This document shows, one piece after another, positions 6,420 to 14,955 of a DNA stretch of 19,787 nt. How positions within the stretch are numbered: the first letter of the stretch is position 1; every line of letters begins with the position of its first letter. The notes below the pieces were generated by a model that ran no database searches, was not told the origin of the DNA, and saw only the letters and a program-made list of their open reading frames with translations. A program made the translations under genes and the position numbers. The stretch comes from Synergistaceae bacterium (GTDB lineage Bacteria; Synergistota; Synergistia; Synergistales; Aminobacteriaceae), in assembly GCA_017458545.1 (NCBI GenBank), contig JAFTBA010000252.1, positions 1 through 19,787 on the forward strand, read 5' to 3'.

Positions 6420-7507
6420 TTAATGTCGGGGTAATAGGCGCAACAGGAAGCGTAGGCAGTTCGGTCATGGCAGTATGCGGTTCATGGCCGGACAAAATTT
6501 CGGTGAAAGCACTCGCTGCTAATAAACGTTCCGAAAAATTAACGGCACTCGCAGAGAAATTCAATGTCAAAAAAATTTATCCTTACGTTGAAACAGGTGA
6601 TGAAGGACTTGAAGCAATAGCCCTTGACCCTGAGATTGAACACGTAGTATTTGCGTCTTCGGGAACTGCTGCGATAAAAGCATTATGTTCGGCATTAAAA
6701 GCAGGTAAGACAGTCTCACTCGCTAACAAAGAAAGCATAGTTGTCGCAGGCAAATGGGTAATGCCCTTAGTGAAATTCAAAGACCAGTTGAGACCGTTAG
6801 ACAGTGAACATAATGCTATATGGCAGTGCCTTCACGGTGAGGATAAGGAGTTCGTCAGAAAAATATATCTGACAGCATCGGGAGGGCCTTTCAGGAAATT
6901 TTCGGGAGATGAACTGAGAAATGTTACTCCTGAAATGGCACTGCACCACCCCGTTTGGAACATGGGAGCGAAAATAACTATAGACAGTTCTACTCTGATG
7001 AACAAGGGCATAGAACTGATTGAGGCCATGTATTTGTTCGGGCTTAACGAGTCGAAAGTTGACGCATTGATTTCACCGGGATCATTTGTTCACGGGCTTG
7101 TTGAGTTTGAGGACGGAAGCGTGAAAATGTTAGCCGCTGAACCTGACATGAAACTCCCTGCAGGATCGTGCCTGTTCTGGCCTGAAAGATTTTTCCCGTC
7201 AAATGACTTCAAACGTCCTGTGCTGAATCTCAGGGAAATTAAGTTTGAGGAAATTGACAGTGACAGATTCCCTGCCGTCAGAATCGCAAGAGAAGTCATG
7301 AGACTCAAAGGAGGCTATCCTGCCGTGCTTGTAGGAGCTGATGAGACAGCCGTTGATTTGTTCCTGAAGGGACGTATTAAGTTCACTGAGATTACCGGAG
7401 TCATTGAGAGAGTGCTTGAGGGGTTTGAGGGCGGTGAACCTGAAAGCCTTGATGATGCAGTCAGGCTCGTGGAGTACGGAAGGGTTAAAGCAGGAGAAAA
7501 AATTTAA
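6416..7507 (+). CDS. dxr: 1-deoxy-D-xylulose 5-phosphate reductoisomerase
   Basis: 363 residues, somewhat short for the family (often 380-400). It converts DXP to MEP with NADPH, the committed step of the non-mevalonate isoprenoid pathway, and so feeds the neighbouring uppS. The NADPH motif GATGSVGSS is at residues 8-16. Metal ligands Asp129, Glu131 (PLDSEHNAI) and Glu200 (NKGIE), Ser155 in ASGGPFR, His178 in HPVWNMG and Lys105 in LANKES are all present. The substrate-lid region differs: the usual HPQSxxH reads SPGSFVH (220-226), keeping only the last His. The start is GTG 6416, overlapping cdsA. Confidence 0.93.
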   Translation: MINVGVIGATGSVGSSVMAVCGSWPDKISVKALAANKRSEKLTALAEKFNVKKIYPYVETGDEGLEAIALDPEIEHVVFASSGTAAIKALCSALKAGKTVSLANKESIVVAGKWVMPLVKFKDQLRPLDSEHNAIWQCLHGEDKEFVRKIYLTASGGPFRKFSGDELRNVTPEMALHHPVWNMGAKITIDSSTLMNKGIELIEAMYLFGLNESKVDALISPGSFVHGLVEFEDGSVKMLAAEPDMKLPAGSCLFWPERFFPSNDFKRPVLNLREIKFEEIDSDRFPAVRIAREVMRLKGGYPAVLVGADETAVDLFLKGRIKFTEITGVIERVLEGFEGGEPESLDDAVRLVEYGRVKAGEKI

Positions 7508-7515
7508 CTCTCCTG
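7491..7515. terminator. Possible shared hairpin between convergent gene ends
   Basis: CAGGAGA (7491-7497) pairs with TCTCCTG (7509-7515) around an 11-base loop that holds the dxr stop codon. The two convergent genes are only 8 bases apart, so there is little other room for a terminator. No strong T run follows on either strand. Confidence 0.3.
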
Positions 7516-7977
7516 TTACCTTCTCCCGAATCTCTCCTCAAGATACGCCTTCAAATGCGAAACAGCATAATTTATATCTTCAGGCAGCGTATCAGGCGCA
7601 TCACACATATACTGTTTCACTCTTTCTTCATCCGTCTTGAACTTCCTGTGAACACTCCTCACTGTCTTTGCGTTCCTGTCTTGCGGTTCAGCCCCCGTAA
7701 CTTTAAGCACAAAATCACCCTCAGGCTTATACTCCAAACGCGATAATTTCTTCAGGATTGTTCCCTTCATGTGTATCAGTCTTTGGCGTGCATAATCATT
7801 ATTCACCGAAACAACAAGCTCATTCACTCCCAAAACGCACGGCCTTGAATAACGCGATATACTTTCACCGACAACTGACGGCCAAAACCTTTTCAGCTCC
7901 TCCAAAATTTTGACCCTCCTCGCAGCTGCAGGAAACATTCTCTCAACATCAATGTGTATACTCTCGTTCTCATTCAT
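7516..7977 (-). CDS. DUF721 / DciA-like protein
   Basis: 153 residues on the reverse strand. The first 90 residues fit DUF721: a helical start, then FWPSVVGESISRYSRPCVLG, a strand ELVVSVNNDYARQRL and a following helix KGTILKKLSRLEY. DciA in other bacteria helps load or operate the replicative helicase; many DUF721 proteins are assigned to that family by similarity alone. The C-terminal part (about 100-153) is charged and less conserved. Its ATG overlaps the mnmG stop by four bases (ATGA), so the two are co-translated. The link to helicase loading is inferred. Confidence 0.75.
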   Translation of the reverse strand: MNENESIHIDVERMFPAAARRVKILEELKRFWPSVVGESISRYSRPCVLGVNELVVSVNNDYARQRLIHMKGTILKKLSRLEYKPEGDFVLKVTGAEPQDRNAKTVRSVHRKFKTDEERVKQYMCDAPDTLPEDINYAVSHLKAYLEERFGRR

Positions 7978-9860
7978 CGTTCAGAACTCCTCCGTTCATT
8001 GCGCGACAGTATCACCGATATTAATTGCACGTCAACAGGAGTTACTCCCGAAATCCTAAGTGCATGGCCAAGCGATTCGGGTCTGTAATGTTTCAGCTTC
8101 TGCAGACTCTCAGCCCTTAAACCCTTCACAGTGTCGTAATCAAAATCATCAGGTATCTTAGCACCGTCAAGATTCTTCATTCGTCCTGCAACTCTCATCT
8201 CGCGTTCAAGATAACCCACGTAACGCAGTTCTGTCTCAACATGTGAAATTTCCTCGCGCGTTAAATTTTCCTGTGAAGGCGATAACTTTGCTGCAAGCTC
8301 ATACGTTACCCCTCTGTGTTTCAGGAAATCGGCAAGTGTCATTGTGTCCTTCAAAATTTCAGCATCATATTCAGCGCATAATCTTTCGGTTTCAGATGAG
8401 GGTGATATTTTTGTTGACTGCAGGCGTGAAATCTCTGCTTCTTCCCTCGCAAAACGTTCCTCCAAAAATTTCCAGCGGGAGTCATCTATGAGTCCTGCTT
8501 TCCTTCCGTAAGCAGATAACCTGTGAGCTGCGTTGTCCCATCTCAAAAGCAGTCTGTGCTCACACCTTCCGGTAAGCATTCTGTAAGGTTCATCGGTATT
8601 CTTAGTCGTTAAATCGTCAACCAGCACTCCCAAATACCCCTCATCACGTCCCAAAATTAACGGCTCTTTCTCTTTGACATACATCGCAGCGTTAATCCCT
8701 GCAAGTAATCCCTGAGCTGCTGCCTCCTCATAACCTGATGTACCGTTGACCTGACCTGCACAGAATAACCCTGCAACGTTTTTGTTTTCGAGCGAGTGTT
8801 TTAACTGGTCGGGCAGAATGTAATCATACTCAATCCCGTAACCGGGCTTAATGATTTTAGCGTTCCCACAGCCCGGCAGTGAGTGCACCATTTCAGCCTG
8901 AACGTCATACGGCAGACTGGTCGAGAAATTTTGAATGTAAACCTCATCTGTATTCGTTGAGACCGGTTCAAACACAATAGGGTGTGTTATGTGGTCAGGG
9001 AACCGCAAAAACTTGTCTTCGATTGAAGGGCAGTATCTCGGGCCGTGTGCCTGAACATCACCCGTAACTAACGGCGAACGTTTAATGTTCTTCGACAGAA
9101 TATCGTAAGTCCTCTCCGTTGTCCTCGAAAACATGCACGCATAACCCGTACCCTCATACACTTTTCCTTCGCCCCAAAGGTCAAAGCATAACGGCTCATT
9201 CTCCGATAATTGCGGGGTCATTCCGCTGAAGTCTATAGTGTTGATATTGAGACGGGGGGTAGTATCTGTTCTCATTTTGCCTGTTTTGATTCCGAGAGCT
9301 GCGAGTGATTTAGGGAGTCTCTCAGCGTTTGTCTGACCCATAGGCCCTGACTTGAACGAAACATCGCCCATAAACACGCGCCCTGCCATGTAAACCCCTC
9401 CGCAAATCACTATTGCCCTTGCGTCATAACGTGAGCCGTGACGTGTTAAGACCCCTGAAACTTTACCGCCCTCAGTCAAAATTTCTATGGCTTCGTCCTG
9501 ATGAACGTCTAAATTTTCCTGAGCCGTCAATAATTTTCTGTAATATGTTCCGTAACGCTGAGGGTCGCATTGTGCTCTTAAAGCTCTTACCGCAGCACCC
9601 TTTGAAGTGTTGAGCCATCGGATCATTAATGTTGAAGCGTCAGCAGCACGTGCCTGTTCACCGCCCAAAGCACTTACTTCGCGGACTAAATGACCTTTAG
9701 CAGGGCCTCCGATTGAGGGGTTACAGGGCATTAAAGCAGTATTGTCAACATTGAGATTCAACATTAAGGTTTTGCAGCCTGTGCGTGAACTTGCGAGGGC
9801 AGCTTCACACCCTGCATGTCCTCCGCCTATTACTATAACGTCATAAGAATCATGAAACAC
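7974..9860 (-). CDS. mnmG: tRNA uridine 5-carboxymethylaminomethyl modification enzyme MnmG
   Basis: 628 residues, the normal length. With MnmE, which is not in this window, MnmG uses FAD, a folate donor and glycine or ammonium to modify the wobble uridine (U34) of certain tRNAs. The FAD motif GGGHAGCEAA starts at residue 12. The family signature NPSIGGPAKGHLVREVSALGG follows, and later NGTSGYEEAAAQGLLAGINAA and YRMLTGRCEHRLLLR are also diagnostic. The usual TGTFL-like stretch is divergent here (GGVYMAGRVFMGD). The start is GTG 9860, the only good choice, with AGGAGAGG about 13 bases before it. It heads a two-gene reverse operon and is divergent from hppA. Confidence 0.96.
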   Translation of the reverse strand: MFHDSYDVIVIGGGHAGCEAALASSRTGCKTLMLNLNVDNTALMPCNPSIGGPAKGHLVREVSALGGEQARAADASTLMIRWLNTSKGAAVRALRAQCDPQRYGTYYRKLLTAQENLDVHQDEAIEILTEGGKVSGVLTRHGSRYDARAIVICGGVYMAGRVFMGDVSFKSGPMGQTNAERLPKSLAALGIKTGKMRTDTTPRLNINTIDFSGMTPQLSENEPLCFDLWGEGKVYEGTGYACMFSRTTERTYDILSKNIKRSPLVTGDVQAHGPRYCPSIEDKFLRFPDHITHPIVFEPVSTNTDEVYIQNFSTSLPYDVQAEMVHSLPGCGNAKIIKPGYGIEYDYILPDQLKHSLENKNVAGLFCAGQVNGTSGYEEAAAQGLLAGINAAMYVKEKEPLILGRDEGYLGVLVDDLTTKNTDEPYRMLTGRCEHRLLLRWDNAAHRLSAYGRKAGLIDDSRWKFLEERFAREEAEISRLQSTKISPSSETERLCAEYDAEILKDTMTLADFLKHRGVTYELAAKLSPSQENLTREEISHVETELRYVGYLEREMRVAGRMKNLDGAKIPDDFDYDTVKGLRAESLQKLKHYRPESLGHALRISGVTPVDVQLISVILSRNERRSSER

Positions 9861-10057
9861 TTTGTAACGTTTACCTCTCCTGAAATTTATTTATCTTTAA
9901 TTTTTTGTAATTAATTATAATATGGCTTTGAACACGTAAAATTTCCCGGAATTTCCGCAGCATAAATATAAACTTTCAACAAAAATTCCGTGCAATCGAA
10001 ATTTTAGGCTATAATTTAGCGAATCTAATCTCACCATTACAGGGAGGCAAAAAATTC
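9861..10057. promoter_or_regulatory. Divergent promoter region between mnmG and hppA
   Basis: For hppA, TATAAT at 10010-10015 lies 26 bases before an AGGGAGG ribosome binding site (10041-10047) and about 43 bases before ATG; the -35 is weak. For mnmG, a reverse-strand TATAAT at 9914-9919 has a 4-of-6 TTTACG about 15 bases upstream. The region is AT-rich, with no visible operator or riboswitch-like fold. Confidence 0.55.
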
Positions 10058-12256
10058 ATGTGGCTTTTCTTAGTATTCGTTACTCTGGTCTTCGGTGTAC
10101 TGGCAGGGCTTTATGCCTGGACGGTATACCAGAAACTCGATGAGAGTCAGATCGGTCATCCCCGTGTCGCTGAACTTTCATCAATCATTCACGGCGGTGC
10201 TATGGCTTTCCTCAAAAAGGAATATTCATGGCTCGCTCCTTTCGTCGGAGTCGTTGCAGTACTCCTCGTTGCAGCTTTAGGTTTAGGTGCTGCATTCGCG
10301 TTTGTTCTCGGAGCTTTATGTTCAGCTACTGCAGGATGGATAGGCATGTATGTTGCGACCAATTCAAACGGCCGTACAACTTACGCAGCTTTAGCCGCTA
10401 TGCCCGCTGATGAAAAAGCTCCTGCAAAAAAGGCTAAGAAACCTTCAGTTGACCTCGAAAAATCCGAAGCCCCTGCCGATGAAAACACCGTTGCCGAACC
10501 CGTTGCACCTGTTTCAGAGGGCGGTTTGCTCTCAGCTGCAGGTAATGCCCTCGAAGTAGCGTTCTCAGGAGGAAGCATTGTCGGTATGGTTGTCGTAGGA
10601 CTTGGATTAATCGGTCTCGCAGTCTCATACCTCTTCCTTAATGACGTTACAGCACTCACTGCTTTCGGAATGGGCGCAAGCTCAATAGCGTTGTTCGCGC
10701 GTGTAGGCGGTGGAATTTACACTAAGGCTGCTGACGTTGGTGCCGACCTCGTAGGAAAAGTTGAAGCAGGTATTCCCGAAGATGATCCCCGTAACCCTGC
10801 CGTTATTGCCGATAACGTTGGCGACAACGTAGGCGACATCGCAGGAATGGGTGCAGACCTCTTCGAGTCATACGTCAACTCAATCTTAGCGGCTATGGCT
10901 ATCGGTGCTGTTTACTCATTCACTCAGGGCGGAGATGCTTTAGGTTTGTGGGGTATAGGATTCCCTCTGTTCCTCGCAGCTTGGGGAGTGTTCTCGTCAA
11001 TCGTAGGGTGCATGATGATTTCACAGAAAGCCCCTTACGCCTTAACAGTGCGCTCAGTTATCGCTAAACTTCCCGGAATGGCCGGTGTCGTTAAACGCAT
11101 TGATGACGGTGACGCAGCATTCGCCCTCAGAACAGGTACGTTCGTAGCAGGAGGACTCATGATAGCAGGAACGTTCGTATTGAGCATACTCTTCTTCTTC
11201 TCGAACTCAATGAACGTATTTCTTTCGGTTACGTCAGGTGTTCTCGCAGGAATAATAATCGGTATAGTTACTGAAATTTACACATCAGGCGATTACAGGT
11301 TCGTTAAGAGCGTAGCAGCATCATCAGACACAGGAGCTGCAACGGTAATTCTTTCGGGTCTCTCACTCGGTATGATGTCAACGGGAATCCCTGTACTGCT
11401 TATCTGCTTATCGACACTCATCAGCTACTACCTTGCAGGAATGTTCGGTGTTGCAGTAGCAGCCGTAGGAATGCTCTCAATCACGGGTATATCACTTAGT
11501 GTTGACGCATACGGACCTATTGCCGACAACGCCGGCGGTATTGCTGAGATGAGTGAGCTGCCCGAAGGTGTCAGGAAGATTACCGACCATCTTGACGCAA
11601 TCGGCAACACGACTGCTGCAATGGGCAAGGGACTCGCTATAGGTTCAGCTGCTTTAACGGCACTGGCATTATTCGTTGCTTACTCGCAGGCTGCACACAT
11701 CGACAAGATAGACATTATGAATCCTTACGTCATTGTCGGTCTGTTAATAGGCGGTATGTTACCGTTTATATTCTGCTCGCTGTCGATTGACGCTGTGAGC
11801 AAGGCAGCAGGAGCAATGATTGAGGAAGTCCGCAGACAGTTCCATGAGATTCCCGGCATTATGGAGGGAACGGGCAGACCTGAGTACGAGAAGTGCGTAG
11901 CAATTTCGACACATGCGGCACTGACTCAGATGATTGTTCCCGGCGTAATGGCTATCGTAGTGCCTGTGCTTGTAGGGTTCTTACTGGGCAAAGAGGCACT
12001 CGGCGGACTGCTCGGCGGTTCAATCGTTACTGGCGTAATGATGGCGTTATTCATGGCCAATTCCGGCGGAGCATGGGACAACGCTAAGAAGTATATTGAA
12101 GAGGGACATTTCAACGGCAAAGGCTCACCCAATCATGCTGCTGCAGTTGTCGGCGATACTGTAGGCGATCCCTTCAAGGATACTGCAGGCCCTGCGCTTA
12201 ACATTCTCATTAAGTTGATGACGGTTGTTGCGCTGGTACTTGCGCCGTTGTTCTAA
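10058..12256 (+). CDS. hppA: Membrane-bound ion-pumping pyrophosphatase, K+-dependent type
   Basis: 732 residues with about 16 hydrophobic segments. It couples pyrophosphate hydrolysis to H+ or Na+ export across the membrane. The catalytic region is clear: DVGADLVGKVEAGIPEDDPR (227-246), DNVGDNVGDIAGMGADLFES (252-271), and GDTVGDPFKDTAGPALN near the C-terminus. GNTTAAMGKG (516-525) carries Ala where K+-independent enzymes have Lys, which predicts K+ dependence. The transported ion cannot be decided by reading alone. An unusual 40-residue insertion rich in Ala, Pro, Lys and Glu (about 116-154) lies between the third and fourth membrane segments. AGGGAGG (10041-10047) fixes the ATG. The gene is transcribed alone, with a terminator after it. 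Confidence 0.95.
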   Translation: MWLFLVFVTLVFGVLAGLYAWTVYQKLDESQIGHPRVAELSSIIHGGAMAFLKKEYSWLAPFVGVVAVLLVAALGLGAAFAFVLGALCSATAGWIGMYVATNSNGRTTYAALAAMPADEKAPAKKAKKPSVDLEKSEAPADENTVAEPVAPVSEGGLLSAAGNALEVAFSGGSIVGMVVVGLGLIGLAVSYLFLNDVTALTAFGMGASSIALFARVGGGIYTKAADVGADLVGKVEAGIPEDDPRNPAVIADNVGDNVGDIAGMGADLFESYVNSILAAMAIGAVYSFTQGGDALGLWGIGFPLFLAAWGVFSSIVGCMMISQKAPYALTVRSVIAKLPGMAGVVKRIDDGDAAFALRTGTFVAGGLMIAGTFVLSILFFFSNSMNVFLSVTSGVLAGIIIGIVTEIYTSGDYRFVKSVAASSDTGAATVILSGLSLGMMSTGIPVLLICLSTLISYYLAGMFGVAVAAVGMLSITGISLSVDAYGPIADNAGGIAEMSELPEGVRKITDHLDAIGNTTAAMGKGLAIGSAALTALALFVAYSQAAHIDKIDIMNPYVIVGLLIGGMLPFIFCSLSIDAVSKAAGAMIEEVRRQFHEIPGIMEGTGRPEYEKCVAISTHAALTQMIVPGVMAIVVPVLVGFLLGKEALGGLLGGSIVTGVMMALFMANSGGAWDNAKKYIEEGHFNGKGSPNHAAAVVGDTVGDPFKDTAGPALNILIKLMTVVALVLAPLF

Positions 12257-12273
12257 GTGTAAGTGAATTTTTG

Positions 12274-12311
12274 ACAGGAGGAGTCGGGATGAAGGCTTCT
12301 CCTGTTTTTTT
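12274..12311 (+). terminator. Rho-independent terminator of hppA
   Basis: ACAGGAGGAG (12274-12283) pairs with CTTCTCCTGT (12296-12305), a 10-bp stem with one G-U pair, followed by seven T (12305-12311). It starts 18 bases after the hppA stop. Confidence 0.88.
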
Positions 12312-12312
12312 A

Positions 12313-12364
12313 CCCTAACCCCTCTCCCCTATTCTCTAACCCCTAATCACTCTCCCCTACTCCC
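12313..12364 (+). repeat. C-rich tract without any G, upstream of gyrB
   Basis: Six runs of three or four C (12313, 12319, 12326, 12340, 12354, 12362) are separated by short T/A-rich spacers. They form degenerate repeats such as CTAACCCCT and CTCTCCCCTA. Roughly 60 bases contain no G. The opposite strand therefore has six G runs with loops of 3-10 bases, a candidate G-quadruplex. Confidence 0.6.
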
Positions 12365-12373
12365 TAATCATTC

Positions 12374-12382
12374 TGTTATAAT
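12374..12382 (+). promoter_or_regulatory. gyrB promoter, extended -10
   Basis: TGTTATAAT is a perfect extended -10 (TGn-TATAAT at 12377-12382), 26 bases before ATG 12409. The -35 region falls in the C-rich tract and has no consensus, which is typical where an extended -10 is present. Confidence 0.7.
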
Positions 12383-12408
12383 CACTGTGAATTAAACAGG
12401 AGGCAGAA

Positions 12409-14325
12409 ATGGAAATCACTAACTCATCACCATCAACAGAATACGGAGCAGAAAGCATTAAAGTCCTCGAAGGACTCGAAGCCGTCCGCAAACGCCCGGG
12501 CATGTACATAGGCGACACATCAACGCGCGGACTTCATCATTTGGTTTACGAGGTAGTCGACAACGCAGTCGATGAGGCAATGGCAGGTTTCTGCGACAAA
12601 ATACAGATTACGATTCACATGGACGAGAGCATAACCGTTCAGGACAACGGCAGAGGTATTCCGACAGACCCGCACCCTTACAACGGAAGACCTACAAGCG
12701 AAGTAGTATTGACAGTTTTGCACGCAGGCGGCAAGTTCGGCGAAGGTGCTTACAAAGTTTCTGGAGGGCTTCACGGCGTAGGTGTTTCAGTTGTGAACGC
12801 TTTATCCGAATGGTTAGTAGTAACTATTGCGAGGGACGGTGTCGAAAAGACTCAGCGTTTCGAGCGCGGAGTACCTGTTACTGATTTGAGCGAGGGTTCA
12901 CCTGCAAATTGGCAGGGAACACGGATCGAATACATGCCTGACCGTGAAATCTTTGAGGACGTTCACCATTCACTTGACACGCTCAAGAGCCGTTTCAAGG
13001 AACTTGCGTTCCTTAATCCCGGCCTTAAAATTTCAGTCCTTGATGAACGCACTAACGAGTCGCGCGAATATTTCTTTAAGGGCGGTATAGGTGCATTCGT
13101 GAAATACATTGACCGCGACAGAACGCCTCTGTTCCCCGAACCCGTAGTGCTTTCGGGAACTAGGGATAACATAGCTATTGATGTCGGTTTCGAGTACAAC
13201 GACGGCTATCAGGAACACATGTACACGTATGCAAACCTGATTCACACGATTGAAGGCGGTACACATCTTGCAGGTTTAAGGTCTGCAATGACACGCGCGT
13301 TGAATGAGCTTGCACGTTCGGGAAAGATTCTCCGTGACAAGGAGGAGAATTTATCGGGCGATGACCTCAAGGAAGGATTGACCTGCGTACTGTCTGTGAG
13401 ACTGAGCGAACCTCAGTTCGAGGGTCAGACCAAAACCAAACTCGGCAACAGTGAAGTCAGGGGAGCAGTAGACTCGTTCATTTACGAGGGATTAATCTCG
13501 GCGTTCGAGGACAGGCCCGAAATCGTCAGACCCATTGCCGAAAAAGCAATCCGTGCCAGACGTGCGCGTGAAGCTGCGAAGAAAGCCCGTGAATTAGTCC
13601 GCAAGGGTGCAATGTCAGGCATGAGTCTTCCCGGTAAACTTGCTGACTGTTCATCGAAGAAAGCTGAGAACACTGAGCTGTATATTGTTGAGGGCGACAG
13701 CGCAGGAGGTTCGGCCAAGCAGGGACGCGACAGAAAATTTCAGGCAATACTGCCTTTGCGCGGAAAGATTCTCAACGTTGAGAAGGCTCATATGGACAGA
13801 ATGTTAGCGAACCGTGAGATTCAGACGATTATAACGGCATTAGGCTGCGGAATAGGCAATGAATTTGACGCGAGCAAGCTGCGTTACCATAAGATTATTA
13901 TTATGACTGATGCAGATGTTGACGGGGCGCATATTTCAACATTGCTGCTGACGTTCTTCTACAGACACATGCCCGAATTGCTGTCGCAGGGTTATTTGTA
14001 TTTGGCACAGCCGCCGTTGTACCGGGTTCAGTACGGCAAAGAAGTTCATTACTGTTACACTGACAGGGAATTGAGACAGAGGGTTGACAGTGCTGCAGAT
14101 CCTTCAAAAGTAAACGTTCAGCGTTACAAGGGGCTCGGCGAAATGAATCCCGAACAGTTATGGGACACGACTATGAATCCTGCCAACAGAATACTCAAGA
14201 AGGTTGAACTTGATGATAATCTTCTTGCCGATGAATATTTCGATATTCTGATGGGCGATAAGGTTGAGCCGAGAAGACAGTTCATCATAGCCAATGCGCG
14301 CGAGGTAAAAAATCTTGACGTTTAA
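12409..14325 (+). CDS. gyrB: DNA gyrase subunit B
   Basis: 638 residues, the usual size for gyrases without the large enterobacterial insertion. It is the ATPase subunit that drives negative supercoiling with GyrA, which is not in this window. The GHKL ATPase motifs are YEVVDNAVDEA (Glu48, Asn52), DNGRGIP and GGLHGVGVSVVNALS. The Toprim motifs are EGDSAGGSAKQGRDR and DADVDGAH. The C-terminal QRYKGLGEMNPEQLW and the end FIIANAREVKNLDV favour GyrB over ParE. AGGAGG (12398-12403) lies 5 bases before ATG. It is probably transcribed on its own from the extended -10 promoter, with no clear terminator before fliS. Confidence 0.96.
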   Translation: MEITNSSPSTEYGAESIKVLEGLEAVRKRPGMYIGDTSTRGLHHLVYEVVDNAVDEAMAGFCDKIQITIHMDESITVQDNGRGIPTDPHPYNGRPTSEVVLTVLHAGGKFGEGAYKVSGGLHGVGVSVVNALSEWLVVTIARDGVEKTQRFERGVPVTDLSEGSPANWQGTRIEYMPDREIFEDVHHSLDTLKSRFKELAFLNPGLKISVLDERTNESREYFFKGGIGAFVKYIDRDRTPLFPEPVVLSGTRDNIAIDVGFEYNDGYQEHMYTYANLIHTIEGGTHLAGLRSAMTRALNELARSGKILRDKEENLSGDDLKEGLTCVLSVRLSEPQFEGQTKTKLGNSEVRGAVDSFIYEGLISAFEDRPEIVRPIAEKAIRARRAREAAKKARELVRKGAMSGMSLPGKLADCSSKKAENTELYIVEGDSAGGSAKQGRDRKFQAILPLRGKILNVEKAHMDRMLANREIQTIITALGCGIGNEFDASKLRYHKIIIMTDADVDGAHISTLLLTFFYRHMPELLSQGYLYLAQPPLYRVQYGKEVHYCYTDRELRQRVDSAADPSKVNVQRYKGLGEMNPEQLWDTTMNPANRILKKVELDDNLLADEYFDILMGDKVEPRRQFIIANAREVKNLDV

Positions 14326-14337
14326 GTTGCGTTGTGC

Positions 14338-14365
14338 TAAAAGCATCGGGATAATTCACCGATAA
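14338..14365 (+). promoter_or_regulatory. σ28 (FliA/SigD)-like flagellar promoter for fliS
   Basis: TAAA (14338-14341) and ACCGATAA (14358-14365) are 16 bases apart, close to the TAAA-N15-GCCGATAA consensus. A second CCGATAA at 14378-14384 has no matching TAAA. The gene downstream is a flagellar chaperone, which makes the match meaningful. Confidence 0.55.
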
Positions 14366-14412
14366 TCTGTCTAGCAACCGATAAGATAAGAAAGTTCAGG
14401 AGGAAAATATCA

Positions 14413-14955
14413 ATGGCAGCTACAAACAATGCACAGTACACATATCAGGCAACAAGAATCGCAACGGCAACTAAGGAACAGTTGCTTCTCATAACCTACG
14501 ACATAGGCATAAAGGCGTGCAGGACAGCCGAGAACGCAATGAATGCGAAAACGCCCGATTACGACACCGCCAACAAAGAGATTATCCGCACTCAGGAAGT
14601 AATCCGCGAACTGATGGTAACGCTCAACAAAGAGAGAGGCGGAGACATGGCCGATAAGCTCATGCAGTTATACGAATACATGTATCAGCTGCTTGTCGAG
14701 GCTAACATGAAGAAAGAGACCGAAAATTTGAAGACGGTACGCGGAATGCTCGAGGAATTAAAACAGACATGGGAGAGTGCATTGATGCAGCTGCTCCGTA
14801 AATATCAGGAAGAGCATCCCGATGACAAGGACCTTCAGAATGCAATGAACGAGCTTGAAGGGAATAAGCCTGAGACTCCTGCAGTTTCATACGCGAAACC
14901 TTCGGCGGCAGCGGTTAAAAATGCAAAAGCAGGAAGTTTCACGCTCGCAGGATAA
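14413..14955 (+). CDS. fliS: Flagellar export chaperone FliS
   Basis: 180 residues. FliS binds flagellin in the cytoplasm and keeps it from polymerising before export. The conserved N-terminus YQATRIATATKEQLLLITYD spans about residues 10-29. Helical segments with RELMVTLNKERGGDMADKLM, LYEYMYQLLVEAN and LKTVRGMLEELKQTW follow, as in the family. Residues from about 135 on form an extra tail rich in Asp, Pro, Ala and Lys; typical FliS proteins end near 130. AGGAGG (14398-14403) lies 9 bases before ATG. The gene lies behind a σ28-like promoter and overlaps the flgN-like gene, which argues for a late flagellar transcript. No flagellin gene is in view. Confidence 0.9.
   Translation: MAATNNAQYTYQATRIATATKEQLLLITYDIGIKACRTAENAMNAKTPDYDTANKEIIRTQEVIRELMVTLNKERGGDMADKLMQLYEYMYQLLVEANMKKETENLKTVRGMLEELKQTWESALMQLLRKYQEEHPDDKDLQNAMNELEGNKPETPAVSYAKPSAAAVKNAKAGSFTLAG

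Noticed and set aside
10381..10659. Open frames opposite the hppA insertion
   Set aside because: They arise from the GC-biased codons of the Ala/Pro/Lys-rich loop in hppA and have no independent support.
12313..12364. Telomere-like repeats (CCCTAA-like)
   Set aside because: The units are irregular and lie between two ordinary bacterial chromosomal genes, so no telomere function is likely.
14343..14363. ATCGG...CCGAT inverted repeat as a gyrB terminator
   Set aside because: It has no T run and coincides with the σ28-like promoter match before fliS.
14855..14920. Upstream extension of the flgN-like reading frame
   Set aside because: It lies wholly within fliS in another frame, is rich in Arg and Leu unlike the rest of the protein, and has no ribosome binding site.
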